Shown: positions 1 through 10,180, counted from the first letter of the stretch. The stretch is 64,000 bases of DNA from Jidongwangia harbinensis (GCF_020216025.1 NZ_JAIWNC010000034.1:39330-103329); one strand, 5' to 3'. A program made the numbers and translations. Notes: generated by a model not told the origin, from the sequence alone.

Positions 1-396
1 CGTCCAGTGGATGCCGGTGGCGGCCACCTCGACCGCGGTGGCCCGGGCGACCCGCTCGGTCAGGCCGGCGTCCCAGGTCGCCGCCATCGCCAGCTGGGTG
101 GGGAACACCGTGGCGCCGGGCCAGAACGAGTGCCCGTGGATGCAGTCCTCCGCGGTGAGCAGCGGAATGGCGAGCCGGGTGCCGGCGACCAGGTCGTTCG
201 CCTCCAGCAGGCGCGCCGGCGAGGTGTGCAGGATCGAGCCGGCCAGCCTGGTGGTGACGATCTCCTTGAGGTCGCCGCGGGAGTCGAGCTGCAGCATCTG
301 CCCGACCTTCTCGGCCAACGTCATCCGGGCCATCAGGTCGTCGAGTCGTTGCTCAACGGTCAGCGAAGGGTCCCGGTACGGGAAAGCCTCGGTCAC
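1..396 (-). CDS. Glycoside hydrolase family 3 beta-glucosidase, N-terminal part (cut by window edge)
   Basis: The minus strand encodes 132 residues, open to the edge of the window. It begins VTEAFPYRDPSLTVEQRLDD and continues with LMARMTLAEKVGQM, the typical N-terminal helix of GH3 beta-glucosidases. This is followed by AGSILHT, RLAIPLLTAEDCIHGH and VFPTQLAMAATWD, which match the family's substrate-domain strands, and the visible part ends at VEVAATGIHWT. The nucleophile aspartate lies beyond the edge. The GTG start has GGAGG about 5 bases upstream. The family hydrolyses terminal beta-linked glucose or xylose from oligosaccharides. No signal peptide is visible, so an intracellular enzyme acting on imported oligosaccharides is likely (inference). 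Confidence 0.88.
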   Translation of the reverse strand, partial: MTEAFPYRDPSLTVEQRLDDLMARMTLAEKVGQMLQLDSRGDLKEIVTTRLAGSILHTSPARLLEANDLVAGTRLAIPLLTAEDCIHGHSFWPGATVFPTQLAMAATWDAGLTERVARATAVEVAATGIHWT

Positions 397-525
397 ACAT
401 GCCTCCGGTTCGCGGTTTTCCGAAGTTTGACAGTTCACCGGCCGGCGCGGGGCCCGTCCCGGTTCCGGAACTCACACGTGTCAGTGGTTCAGCTCACATG
501 TCCGCAACTGGTTACAGTCGCGGCC

Positions 526-1248
526 GTGGACTTCGGCATCGTGATCGTCCTGGCCGGACTGGCCCTGGTCGACAGCACCAGCATCGGCACCCTGCTCCTG
601 CCGGTGTGGATGTTGCTCGACCCGCATGTGCGGCGCACCCGGTTTCTCGCGTACCTCGGCACGGTCGCCGCCTTCTACTTCCTGCTCGGCGTGGCCCTCA
701 CCGCCGGCGCCGGGACGCTGCGCGGCCGGCTCGACGACGCGGCCGGCAGCGACGCCCTGAGCTGGGTGCAGCTGATCCTCGGCGGGATCCTGTTCGGGCT
801 GAGCTTCCGGTTCGATCCCAAACGGGTGGCGCGCCGCCGGGCCCGCCAGGGCGGCGGGGGCCCGGCCGAACGGTGGCGCGCCCGGCTCACCACGGCGCGG
901 GCGTCGTACCGCTCGATGGTTCTGCTCGGCCTGGCCGCCGCCGGCCTGGAGGCGCTGTCCATGCTGCCGTACCTGGCCGCCGTCGGCATCCTCGCGGTCG
1001 CCGACGTGGGTGCGGCGGTGTGGGTGCCGGTGCTGGCCGGGTACGTGCTGGTGATGGTGCTGCCGGCGGTGGTGCTGCTGGCGGTGCGGCTCGCGATGCA
1101 CGAGCGGGTGCAGCCGGCGCTGGAGCGGCTGGCCGGCTGGATGGCGCGGCATGCGGACGGCGCCCTGGGGTGGGTGCTGGCGCTGCTGGGGTTCTATCTG
1201 GCGGCCAACGCGGCGGTGCGTCTGGGCCTGTTCGGCACCGCGGGGTGA
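526..1248 (+). CDS. GAP/SfLAP-family integral membrane protein
   Basis: A 240-residue hydrophobic protein starting VDFGIVIVLAGLALVDSTSIGTL. The early conserved motif ALVDSTSIGTLLLPVWML and six probable membrane helices match the GAP family (sulfolipid-1-addressing protein type, SfLAP), which is common in actinobacteria and generally unassigned. Some members in mycobacteria help translocate glycolipids. Between helices 3 and 4 lies a basic loop (RFDPKRVARRRARQGGGG). The GTG at 526 is chosen because the hydrophobic segment starts immediately after it. No clear ribosome-binding site precedes it, and in-frame GTGs slightly upstream (near 481) are alternatives. It is divergent from the GH3 gene. 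Confidence 0.75.
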   Translation: MDFGIVIVLAGLALVDSTSIGTLLLPVWMLLDPHVRRTRFLAYLGTVAAFYFLLGVALTAGAGTLRGRLDDAAGSDALSWVQLILGGILFGLSFRFDPKRVARRRARQGGGGPAERWRARLTTARASYRSMVLLGLAAAGLEALSMLPYLAAVGILAVADVGAAVWVPVLAGYVLVMVLPAVVLLAVRLAMHERVQPALERLAGWMARHADGALGWVLALLGFYLAANAAVRLGLFGTAG

Positions 1249-1379
1249 CCCGTCCGGTGCGACGTGGCGGGCGCATGGGCCGTCTGCGCGGGACGCCTCC
1301 GGGGTGGTGGTCGGTGGTACAGCGATGTCGTCATGGCTGTCGTTGATGGGTCGCGCGTCGTTCGGTCGATGTTGAGTGC

Positions 1380-1592
1380 GTGTGGTTCTCGGGTGCGGAG
1401 CGCACCACTGCTTCACCCACGGCGCGCGGGCAACGGAGGTGTGTTGAGGTCCGGCGCGGAGCGCACCACTGCGCCACACGCGGCACGGGGGCGGTGGGGT
1501 GTGTCGAGTTCGGGTGCGGAGCGCACCACTGCGCCACACGCCGCGCGTGGGCGACGGGACGTGTCGAGTTCGGCGCGGAGCGCGCCGCGCTG
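1380..1592. repeat. Three and a half tandem 60-bp units, each with a small hairpin
   Basis: Units begin at 1380, 1441, 1501 and 1561 (the last one partial) and are 60-61 bases long. Each carries a 6-bp stem with a GAG loop: GGTGCG-GAG-CGCACC at 1392-1406 and 1513-1527, GGCGCG-GAG-CGCACC at 1453-1467, and GGCGCG-GAG-CGCGCC at 1572-1586. The second and last base pairs vary in a way that keeps pairing (T-A, then C-G on both sides in the last copy). Each complete unit continues ACTGC then a CA-rich and GC-rich stretch. Because 60 is divisible by three, both strands stay open in some frames, but no real protein is indicated. Confidence 0.85.
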
Positions 1593-1811
1593 AGCGGAGT
1601 GACAAACCGGGCACATGGTTCGCCCGCGGCGAGGTGGCCAGGTCGTGATGGCGGCCGGTCCTGGGGGTGCGGTCCGGTCGGAGCTGCCCGGTGCGGTAGC
1701 GGTCCGCGACGAACCGCGCCAGCCGCGGCGACATGGCGCGCGGTTGTCTCAGCGCGTTGCCGCCGCGGCTCGACACCGTTTGAGGGGAGGGGTGTCGACG
1801 GGTGAGGGTGG

Positions 1812-1862
1812 TTGCCGTCGGAAGGCGGGGTTGATACGGTTCTCTGCATAGTCATGCGGAGG
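1812..1862 (+). promoter_or_regulatory. argC promoter with ARG box over the predicted transcription start
   Basis: TTGCCG (1812-1817) and TACGGT (1835-1840) form a -35/-10 pair with a 17-base spacer, which places the transcription start near 1847. The sequence TGCATAGTCATGC (1845-1857) is an imperfect palindrome (GCAT-AGTC-ATGC). It closely resembles actinobacterial ARG boxes bound by the arginine repressor ArgR, whose gene is in this operon. The Shine-Dalgarno GGAGG (1858-1862) follows directly, 5 bases before the argC ATG. A repressor bound here would cover the start of transcription. Sites were identified by eye. Confidence 0.7.
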
Positions 1863-1867
1863 TTGGT

Positions 1868-2866
1868 ATGGGGATTCGGGTCGGGGTTGCCGGCGCCAGT
1901 GGGTATGCCGGGGGTGAGCTGCTACGGCTCGTCGCCGGGCACCCGGAGTTCGAGCTCGTGGCCGCCACGGCGCACTCCCAGGCGGGCGCGCCGGTGTCCG
2001 TCGTACACCCGCAGCTCGCCGGGCTGGACCTGACGCTCGGTGCCACCGACGCGGCCACCTTGAGCGACGCCGACCTGGTCTTCCTCGCGCTGCCGCACGG
2101 GCAGTCGGGTGCGCTGGCCGGGCAGCTGCCGGCCGGGGTGAAGATCGTCGACCTGGGCGCGGACTTCCGGCTGGCGGACGCGGCGGCCTGGACGCGGTAC
2201 TACGGGGGCACGCACCACGGCACCTGGACGTACGGGCTGCCGGAGCTGCCGGGGCAGCGGGAGCGGATCGCGGCGAGTGACCGGGTGGCGAACACCGGCT
2301 GCTATGCGGCGACCATCACGCTGGCGCTGGCGCCGCTGCTCGCGGCGGGGGTGGCCGCACCGGACGACGTCGTGGTGGTGGCCTCCTCGGGCACCAGCGG
2401 CGCGGGACGGGCGGCCAAGGCCAACCTGCTGGCCAGCGAGGTGATGGGTGACCTGACGCCGTACAAGGTGGGTGCGCACCAGCACGTGCCGGAGATCAAG
2501 CAGGCCACCGGTGCCACCTCGCTGTCGATGACGCCGGTGCTGGCGCCGATGCCCCGGGGCATCCTGGCGACGGTCACCGCGAAGGCGCTCGGCGGGGACC
2601 CGCGGGCGGCGCTGCTCGAGGCGTACGCGGACGAGCCGTTCGTGCACGTGCTGCCGGAGGGCGCCTGGCCGCACACCGGTGCCACGGCCGGGTCGAACTC
2701 GTGCCACCTGCAGGTCACGGTGGACGTCGACTCCGGCCGGATCGTCGTGGTCAGCGCGCTGGACAACCTCGGCAAGGGCGCCGCCGGGCAGGCCGTGCAG
2801 TGCGCCAACCTGATGTCGGGACTGCCGGAGACGGCCGGCCTGTCGGTGTTCGGGGTGACGCCGTGA
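1868..2866 (+). CDS. argC: N-acetyl-gamma-glutamyl-phosphate reductase
   Basis: A 332-residue cytosolic enzyme of arginine synthesis that reduces N-acetylglutamyl-5-phosphate to the semialdehyde with NADPH. The N-terminus MGIRVGVAGASGYAGGELLR is the nucleotide-binding loop. The catalytic cysteine is Cys145 in VANTGCYAAT, and KVGAHQHVPEI and the C-terminal SALDNLGKGAAGQAVQ are family signatures. Length is usual for the family. The ATG at 1868 has GGAGG 5 bases upstream. It is the first gene of the eight-gene arginine operon, behind the ARG-box promoter, and its stop overlaps the argJ start (GTGA). Confidence 0.97.
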   Translation: MGIRVGVAGASGYAGGELLRLVAGHPEFELVAATAHSQAGAPVSVVHPQLAGLDLTLGATDAATLSDADLVFLALPHGQSGALAGQLPAGVKIVDLGADFRLADAAAWTRYYGGTHHGTWTYGLPELPGQRERIAASDRVANTGCYAATITLALAPLLAAGVAAPDDVVVVASSGTSGAGRAAKANLLASEVMGDLTPYKVGAHQHVPEIKQATGATSLSMTPVLAPMPRGILATVTAKALGGDPRAALLEAYADEPFVHVLPEGAWPHTGATAGSNSCHLQVTVDVDSGRIVVVSALDNLGKGAAGQAVQCANLMSGLPETAGLSVFGVTP

Positions 2867-4032
2867 GTGTGACCGTACCCAAGGGTTTCCGGGCCTCCGG
2901 GGTGTCCGCCGGGCTGAAGAGCAGCGGGCCGGACGTGGCGCTGGTGGTCAACGACGGCCCGGACTGCACCGCGGCCGGCGTGTTCACCGGCAACCGGGTC
3001 AAGGCCGCGCCGGTGTTGTGGAGCCAGCAGGTGGTCAAGGGCGGCATCGTGCGCGCCGTGGTGCTCAACTCGGGCGGGGCGAACGCGTGCACCGGTTCGC
3101 AGGGGTTCCGGGACACCCACGCCACCGCCGAGCACACCGCCGCGGTGCTGCGCGGCGCGCCGAGGCCGGTGCTGATCGGGGCCGGTGACGTCGCGGTCTG
3201 CTCCACCGGGCTGATCGGCGAACTGCTGCCGATGGGCAAGCTGCTGCCCGGGGTCGCCGCGGCCGCGCGGGACCTGTCCGCGGACGGCGGTCCGGCCGCC
3301 GCCCAGGCCATCATGACCACCGACACGGTCGCCAAGAACGCGGTGGTGCACCGGGACGGCTGGTCGGTGGGCGGCATGGCGAAGGGCGCCGGGATGCTGG
3401 CGCCGGGTCTCGCCACCATGCTGGTCGTGGTCACCACGGACGCGGTGGCCGGCAACGACGCGCTGGACGCCGCGCTGCGGGAGGCCACCCGGCTCACCTT
3501 CGACCGGATCGACGCGGACGGCTGCATGTCCACCAACGACACCGTGCTGCTGCTGGCCAGCGGCGCCTCCGACGTCCAGCCGGAGCCGGCCGAGCTGACC
3601 GCCGCGGTGCTCGAGGTCTGCCACGACCTGGCCCAGCAGCTGATCGCGGACGCGGAGGGCGCCACCAAGCACATCGCGATCGAGGTGCTGGGCGCGGCGA
3701 GCGAGGCGGACGCGGTCGAGGTGGGCCGGACCGTCGCCCGCAACAACCTGGTCAAGACCGCGATGTTCGGCAACGACCCGAACTGGGGCCGGATCCTGGC
3801 CGCGGTCGGCACCACCGGCGCGGCGTTCGAGCCGGAACGGGTGGACGTGGCGGTCAACGGCATCTGGGTGTGCCGGGGCGGCGCGGCCGCGGAGGACCGG
3901 TCGAAGGTGGACCTGTCCGGCCGGGACGCGACGATCCAGATTCACCTGCACGAGGGGGAGATGAGCGCGACCATCTGGACCACCGACCTGTCGCACGCGT
4001 ACGTGCACGAGAACTCGGCGTACTCGACATGA
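2863..4032 (+). CDS. argJ: Bifunctional ornithine acetyltransferase / N-acetylglutamate synthase
   Basis: A 389-residue protein that moves the acetyl group from N-acetylornithine to glutamate, making the pathway cyclic. Many homologues also use acetyl-CoA. The self-cleavage site is visible as AKGAGMLAPGLATML: cleavage before Thr185 would give the alpha and beta chains, with Thr185 as nucleophile. Other motifs are NSGGANACTG, AIMTTDT and NDPNWGRI. The GTG at 2863 overlaps the argC stop, indicating translational coupling. An 85-base gap separates it from argB, the largest gap in the operon, with no terminator seen. Whether this enzyme is mono- or bifunctional cannot be told from sequence; no argA is present in the window. 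Confidence 0.96.
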   Translation: MSVTVPKGFRASGVSAGLKSSGPDVALVVNDGPDCTAAGVFTGNRVKAAPVLWSQQVVKGGIVRAVVLNSGGANACTGSQGFRDTHATAEHTAAVLRGAPRPVLIGAGDVAVCSTGLIGELLPMGKLLPGVAAAARDLSADGGPAAAQAIMTTDTVAKNAVVHRDGWSVGGMAKGAGMLAPGLATMLVVVTTDAVAGNDALDAALREATRLTFDRIDADGCMSTNDTVLLLASGASDVQPEPAELTAAVLEVCHDLAQQLIADAEGATKHIAIEVLGAASEADAVEVGRTVARNNLVKTAMFGNDPNWGRILAAVGTTGAAFEPERVDVAVNGIWVCRGGAAAEDRSKVDLSGRDATIQIHLHEGEMSATIWTTDLSHAYVHENSAYST

Positions 4033-4117
4033 CCGCCTGCACCGAGCGGCACTCGGCCGCACCAGTGGACGGCCTCGCAGGCGAGGGCCAGAAGGGCATG
4101 TCAAAGGTGGCTCAGAC

Positions 4118-4984
4118 ATGACGCCCGGGGAGAAGGCCGCCGTCCTCATCGAGACCCTGCCGTGGCTGGAGCGGTTCCACGGGGCCACGGTGGTGATCAA
4201 GTACGGCGGCAACGCGATGGTCCAGCCGGAGCTGCAGGCCGCGTTCGCCGCGGACATGGTGTTCCTGCGGTACGCCGGGATCAAGCCGGTCGTGGTGCAC
4301 GGCGGCGGCCCGCAGATCAACGCCATGCTGAACCGGCTCGGCATCGCCAGCGAGTTCAAGGGCGGCCTGCGGGTCACCACGCCGGAGGCCATGGACGTGG
4401 TCCGGATGGTGCTCACCGGCCAGGTCGGGCGCGAGCTGGTCGGCCTGATCAACCAGCACGGCCCGTTTGCGGTCGGGCTCTCCGGCGAGGACGCCCGGCT
4501 GTTCACCGCGGTCCGCCGGGCCGCGGTGGTCGACGGCGAGCCGGTGGACATCGGCCAGGTCGGCGACGTGGCGTCGGTGGACACCTCCGCGGTGGACGAC
4601 CTGATCGCGGCCGGCCGCATCCCGGTCGTGGCGTCGGTCGCCCCGGACGCCGACGGCGTGGTGCACAACGTCAACGCGGACACCGCCGCCGCGGCGCTGG
4701 CGGTGGCGCTGGGCGCCCGCAAGCTGGTGGTGCTCACCGACGTACCCGGGCTCTACACGAACTGGCCGGACACCTCCTCGCTCACCTCGGAGATCACCGC
4801 GGACGAGCTGGAGAAGCTGCTGCCCGGCCTGGAATCCGGCATGGTGCCGAAGATGGAGGCGTGCCTGCGCGCCGTGCAGGGCGGCGTGCCCGCCGCGCAC
4901 GTGGTCGACGGCCGGGTTCCGCACTCGACGCTGCTGGAAGTTTTCACTTCGGAAGGATTCGGCACCATGGTGATCCCGTCATGA
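4118..4984 (+). CDS. argB: Acetylglutamate kinase
   Basis: A 288-residue amino-acid-kinase-fold enzyme that phosphorylates N-acetylglutamate, usually the step inhibited by arginine in organisms with an ArgJ cycle. Visible motifs are VVIKYGGNAM (Lys28, phosphate binding), VVVHGGGPQIN (glycine-rich loop), NVNADTAAAALA (substrate and nucleotide binding) and GMVPKMEACLRAV. The helix MTPGEKAAVLIETLPWLERF at the N-terminus matches arginine-sensitive hexameric forms, so feedback inhibition is likely (inference). The ATG at 4118 has a modest GGTGG upstream. The stop overlaps the argD start as ATGA. Confidence 0.97.
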   Translation: MTPGEKAAVLIETLPWLERFHGATVVIKYGGNAMVQPELQAAFAADMVFLRYAGIKPVVVHGGGPQINAMLNRLGIASEFKGGLRVTTPEAMDVVRMVLTGQVGRELVGLINQHGPFAVGLSGEDARLFTAVRRAAVVDGEPVDIGQVGDVASVDTSAVDDLIAAGRIPVVASVAPDADGVVHNVNADTAAAALAVALGARKLVVLTDVPGLYTNWPDTSSLTSEITADELEKLLPGLESGMVPKMEACLRAVQGGVPAAHVVDGRVPHSTLLEVFTSEGFGTMVIPS

Positions 4985-6126
4985 CCTCACTGGTGGAGCG
5001 CTGGCAACAGTCCATGATGGACAACTACGGCACGCCGTCGCTGGCCCTGGTGCGCGGCGCGGGCGCGGTGGTCACCGACGAGCACGGCAAGGAGTACGTC
5101 GACCTGCTCGGCGGCATCGCGGTCAACGCGCTCGGGCACGCCCACCCGGCCGTCGTCGGCGCGGTCTCGCAGCAGATCGCCACGCTCGGCCACGTCTCCA
5201 ACCTGTACGTCGCCGAGCCGCCGGTGGCGCTCGCCGAACTGCTGCTGGCGCTGGCCGGGCGGCCCGGCAAGGTGCTGTTCTGCAACTCCGGCGCGGAGGC
5301 CAACGAGGCCGCGTTCAAGCTGTCCCGGCTCACCGGCCGCACCCACGTGGTGGCCACCCGCGGCGGCTTCCACGGGCGCACCATGGGCGCGCTCGCGCTG
5401 ACCGGCCAGCCGGCCAAGGCGGACCCGTTCCGGCCGTTGCCGCCCGAGGTCACCCACATCGGGTACGGCGACCCGGCCGCGCTGCGCGAAGCGGTGACCG
5501 ACCGCACCGCCATGGTCATCCTGGAACCGATCCAGGGCGAGAACGGTGTCGTCGTGCCGCCCCCCGGCTACCTGGCCGCGGCCCGGGAGATCTGCACCGC
5601 CACCGGCGCGCTGCTGGTGCTGGACGAGGTGCAGACCGGGATCGGGCGGACCGGCCACTGGTTCGCGCACCAGGCCGACGGCGTGGAACCGGACGTGGTG
5701 ACGCTGGCCAAGGGACTCGGCGGCGGCCTGCCGCTGGGCGCGTGCCTGGCGTTCGGCCCGGCCGCGGAGAAGTTCGGCCCCGGCTCGCACGGCACCACGT
5801 TCGGCGGCAACCCGGTGAGCTGCGCCGCCGCGCTCGCGGTGATCCGCACCATCGCGGGGGAGGGCCTGCTGGACAACGTCAAGCGGGTCGGCGAGCAGAT
5901 CCGGCGCGGCGTCGAGGCGCTCGGGCTGCGGGTGCGCGGCGCCGGGCTGCTGCTCGGCATCGTGCTGCCGGAGCCCACCTCGGCGGCGCTCTCGGCCGCG
6001 CTGCGGGACGCCGGTTTCCTGGTCAACCCGGTCCAGCCGGACGTCATCCGGCTGGCGCCGCCGCTGATCCTGGGCGCCGACCAGGCCGACGCGTTCCTGG
6101 CCGCGCTGAAGCGGGCCCTGCCATGA
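4981..6126 (+). CDS. argD: Acetylornithine aminotransferase
   Basis: A 381-residue class III PLP aminotransferase converting N-acetylglutamate semialdehyde to N-acetylornithine with glutamate as donor. Motifs include VDLLGGIAVNALGHAHP, FCNSGAEANEAAFKL (PLP phosphate site), GGFHGRTMGAL, LLVLDEVQTGIGRTG and the PLP lysine Lys244 in VTLAKGLGGGLP. GTTFGGNPVSCAAALAV is the C-terminal signature. The ATG at 4981 overlaps the argB stop (ATGA), and the gene's own stop overlaps argF in the same way. The length is slightly shorter than the usual 390-400 residues but all core motifs are present. Confidence 0.97.
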   Translation: MTSLVERWQQSMMDNYGTPSLALVRGAGAVVTDEHGKEYVDLLGGIAVNALGHAHPAVVGAVSQQIATLGHVSNLYVAEPPVALAELLLALAGRPGKVLFCNSGAEANEAAFKLSRLTGRTHVVATRGGFHGRTMGALALTGQPAKADPFRPLPPEVTHIGYGDPAALREAVTDRTAMVILEPIQGENGVVVPPPGYLAAAREICTATGALLVLDEVQTGIGRTGHWFAHQADGVEPDVVTLAKGLGGGLPLGACLAFGPAAEKFGPGSHGTTFGGNPVSCAAALAVIRTIAGEGLLDNVKRVGEQIRRGVEALGLRVRGAGLLLGIVLPEPTSAALSAALRDAGFLVNPVQPDVIRLAPPLILGADQADAFLAALKRALP

Positions 6127-7052
6127 CCCGGCACTTCCTCAAGGACGACGACCTCACCCCGGACGAGCAGGCCGCGGTGCTCGACCTGGCGGCCGCGATG
6201 AAGGCCGACCGGTACGCGCACCGCCCGCTGGCCGGCCCGAAGTCGGTGGCCGTGCTGTTCGACAAGCAGAGCCTGCGCACCCGGATGTCGTTCGAGGTCG
6301 GCATCGCCGAACTGGGCGGCAACCCGATCATCGTGGACACCCAGAACACCCACTTCGGTCGCGGGGAGTCGCTCGCCGACGCCGGCCGGGTGGTGTCCCG
6401 GTACGTGTCCGCGATCGTGATGCGCACGTTCGCCGACGAGCGGCTCACCGACCTCGCCTCGGACGCGGGCGTGCCGGTGGTGAACGCGCTCACCGACGGG
6501 TACCACCCCTGCCAGCTGCTGGCCGACCTGCTGACCGTGCGGGAACGGTTCGGTGCCACGGCCGGGCGCAAGCTCGGGTACGTCGGCGACGCGGCCAACA
6601 ACATGGCGCACTCGTACCTGCTGGCCGGCGCGACCGCGGGCATGCACGTCCGGGTCGCCGGGCCGTCCGGCTTCGACCCGGCGCCGTCCGTGGTGGCCCG
6701 GGCCGCGGAGATCGCCGCGTGGACCGGCGGCTCGGTCGAGGTGCTCCGCGACCCGTACGAGGCGGTGGACGGCGTGCACGTGGTCGCCACCGACACCTGG
6801 GTCTCGATGGGGCACGAGGCCGACGGGCGGGACCGGCGTACCCCGTTCTGGCCGTACCAGATCAACAAGGACCTGCTCGCCGCGGCCGCGACCGACGCGG
6901 TGGTTCTGCACTGCCTGCCCGCGCACCGCGGGGAGGAGATCACCGACGACGTCATGGACGGCCCGCAGAGCGCGATCCTGGACCAGGCGGAGAACCGGCT
7001 GCACGCCCAGAAGGCGTTGCTGGCCTTCCTGATCGGGCCCGGCGGATCATGA
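6123..7052 (+). CDS. argF: Ornithine carbamoyltransferase (anabolic)
   Basis: A 309-residue transcarbamylase making citrulline from ornithine and carbamoyl phosphate. The carbamoyl-phosphate motif reads SLRTR (residues 50-54); actinobacterial enzymes often have Leu where the textbook motif has Thr. HPCQLLADLLT and HCLPAHRGEEI (His263, Cys264) complete the active site, and the ornithine-loop region is DTWVSMGHE. Both ends overlap neighbours by ATGA, so translation is coupled to argD and argR. Position inside the biosynthetic operon indicates an anabolic role rather than the arginine deiminase pathway. Confidence 0.97.
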   Translation: MTRHFLKDDDLTPDEQAAVLDLAAAMKADRYAHRPLAGPKSVAVLFDKQSLRTRMSFEVGIAELGGNPIIVDTQNTHFGRGESLADAGRVVSRYVSAIVMRTFADERLTDLASDAGVPVVNALTDGYHPCQLLADLLTVRERFGATAGRKLGYVGDAANNMAHSYLLAGATAGMHVRVAGPSGFDPAPSVVARAAEIAAWTGGSVEVLRDPYEAVDGVHVVATDTWVSMGHEADGRDRRTPFWPYQINKDLLAAAATDAVVLHCLPAHRGEEITDDVMDGPQSAILDQAENRLHAQKALLAFLIGPGGS

Positions 7053-7545
7053 CCGGCCCGATCACCCGGGCCGGGCGGCACGCCCGGATCGTCGACCTGA
7101 TCCGGGACCGGGCGGTGCGGTCGCAGACCGAACTCGCCGAGCTGCTGGCCGCGGACGGCGTCCAGGTCACCCAGGCCACGCTCTCGCGTGACCTGGAAGA
7201 GCTGGGTGCCGTTAAGGTCAGCGGCGCCTACCTGATCCCGGAGGACGGCAAGCGGCCGCTGCGGGAGGCCGAGCAGGCGCCGGCCCGGCTCATCCGGCTG
7301 CTGCGCGAACTGCTCACCGGCGTGGACGCCAGCGGCAACCTGACCATCCTGCGAACCCCGCCCGGGGCCGCCCAGTTCCTCGCCAGCGCACTGGACCGCT
7401 CCGGGCTCACCGACGTCGTCGGCACCATCGCCGGCGACGACACGATCCTCGTCGTGGCCCGCGACGGCACCGGCGGCAAGGCCTTGGCCGACAAGCTCGC
7501 CGAATGGGCCGGACACACGTCAGAACACTTTGAGAGGAGTACCCC

Positions 7546-7549
<4 letters not shown>
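7049..7549 (+). CDS. argR: Arginine repressor
   Basis: A 166-residue ArgR. The N-terminal winged helix (residues about 10-60) has RSQTELAELLAADGVQVTQ followed by ATLSRDLEELGAVKV, the recognition helix region. The C-terminal hexamerisation and arginine-binding domain contains GDDTILVVARDG with the aspartates that bind the arginine guanidino group. It should repress this operon when arginine is plentiful by binding the ARG box at 1845-1857, which would make it autoregulatory. The start ATG overlaps the argF stop and its stop overlaps the argG GTG. The embedded position within the operon is typical of actinobacteria. Confidence 0.97.
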
Positions 7550-8740
<1,191 letters not shown>

Positions 8741-8748
<8 letters not shown>

Positions 8749-10168
8749 GGCGCAGAAGACGTCGCTGTGGGGCGGCCGCTTCACCGGCGGCCCCGCGGAC
8801 GCGCTGGCCCGGCTGTCGGTCAGCGTCCAGTTCGACTGGCGCCTGGCGCCGTACGACCTCGCGGCGTCCCGGGCGCACGCCCGGGTGCTGGCCGCGGCCG
8901 GCCTGCTCGACCCCGAGGAACTCGGCAAGATGCTGGCCGCCCTGGACGACCTGGAGGCCGCCTGCGCCTCCGGGGAGTTCCGGCCCACCGTCGAGGACGA
9001 GGACGTGCACACCGCGCTGGAACGCGGCCTGATCGAACGCCTCGGCACGCTCGGCGGCAAGCTCCGCGCCGGCCGGTCCCGCAACGACCAGGTCGCCACG
9101 GACCTGCGGCTGTACCTGCGCGACCACGCCCGCGGGCTGGCCGTGGCGCTGCTCGAACTGGCCGACGCGCTGACCGAGCAGGCCGCCGCGACCATCGACA
9201 CCCCGGCGCCCGGCATGACCCACGTGCAGCACGCCCAGCCGGTCACGTTCGGCCACTGGCTGCTGGCGCACGTCCACCCGCTGCTGCGCGACCTGGAACG
9301 CCTCAAGGACTGGGACGCCCGCGCCGCGATCTCGCCGCTCGGCTCCGGTGCCCTGGCCGGGTCGTCGCTGCCGCTGGACCCGGCCGCGGTGGCCAAGGAA
9401 CTCGGGTTCGCCGCACCGGCCGCGAACTCGATGGACGCGGTGGCCGACCGGGACTTCGTGGCCGAGTTCCTGTTCTTCACGGCGCTGGTCGGCGTACACC
9501 TGTCCCGCCTCGGCGAGGAGGTGGTGCTCTGGACGTCGCAGGAGTTCGGCTGGGTCGAGCTGGACGACGCGTTCGCCACCGGCTCGTCGATCATGCCGCA
9601 GAAGAAGAACGCGGACATCGCCGAGCTGGCCCGGGGCAAGAGCGGCCGGCTGATCGGCGGCCTGGTGGCGGTGCTGACCATGCTCAAGGGGCTGCCGCTG
9701 ACGTACGACCGGGACATGCAGGAGGACAAGGAGCCGGCGTTCGACGCGATCGACACGCTGCAACTGCTGCTGCCGGCCCTGGCCGGCATGATCTCCACCA
9801 TGACGGTACGCACGGACCGCCTGGCCGCCGCCGCCCCGGTCGGCTACTCGCTGGCCACCGAGGTCGCCGACTGGCTGGTCCGGCGCAACGTGCCGTTCCG
9901 CGAGGCGCACGAGATCACCGGCAAGCTGGTGGCGCTGTGCTCGTCCCGGGGCTGCGAGCTGGACGAGGTCACCGACGACGACCTCAAGACGGTGAGCGAG
10001 CACCTGGACCCGACGGTGCGGCAGGTGCTGTCGGTCGACTCGGCGCTGGCCGCGCGCACCACGCCCGGTTCGACCGGGCCCGGACCGGTGGCCGAGCAGC
10101 TGGCCATGGTGCAGCACAGGCTGGACACCTGGCGCCTGTGGGCCATCGAGCAGGTGGTACCGCGCTGA
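8741..10168 (+). CDS. argH: Argininosuccinate lyase
   Basis: A 475-residue fumarase-superfamily lyase that splits argininosuccinate into arginine and fumarate, the last step of the pathway. Motifs: SLWGGRFTGGPAD at the N-terminus, AGRSRNDQVATDLRL, TPGMTHVQHAQPV-type segment (APGMTHVQHAQPV), and the flexible catalytic loop GSSIMPQKKNADIAEL with Ser282/Ser283. The ATG at 8741 lies inside the argG 3' end (8-base overlap). A strong hairpin at 10181-10214 follows and probably ends the operon. Confidence 0.97.
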
Positions 10169-10180
10169 TCGCGGGCGGTT

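Larger units (their letters stand above)
1249..1867. other. Long intergenic region before the arginine operon
   Basis: These 619 bases hold no convincing gene. Several frames stay open because the sequence is GC-rich and contains 60-base repeats, but the conceptual peptides are repeat translations and resemble no family. From 1249 to 1379 nothing is recognisable. Positions 1380-1592 are tandem repeats (separate entry). Positions 1593-1811 show no motif, and 1812-1862 hold the argC promoter and operator (separate entry). Confidence 0.7.

Noticed and set aside
474..481. ACACGTGT palindrome between GH3 and the GAP-family gene
   Set aside because: Eight bases only, with no second site and no regulator known to match.
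1264..1855. Several open frames on both strands over the 60-bp repeats
   Set aside because: The peptides are translations of the repeat unit in different frames, have no ribosome-binding sites and resemble no family.
10060..10080. GGTTCGA-like T-loop hint of a tRNA near the end of argH
   Set aside because: It is in frame inside argH and there are no acceptor or anticodon stems around it. No tRNA was found anywhere in the window.
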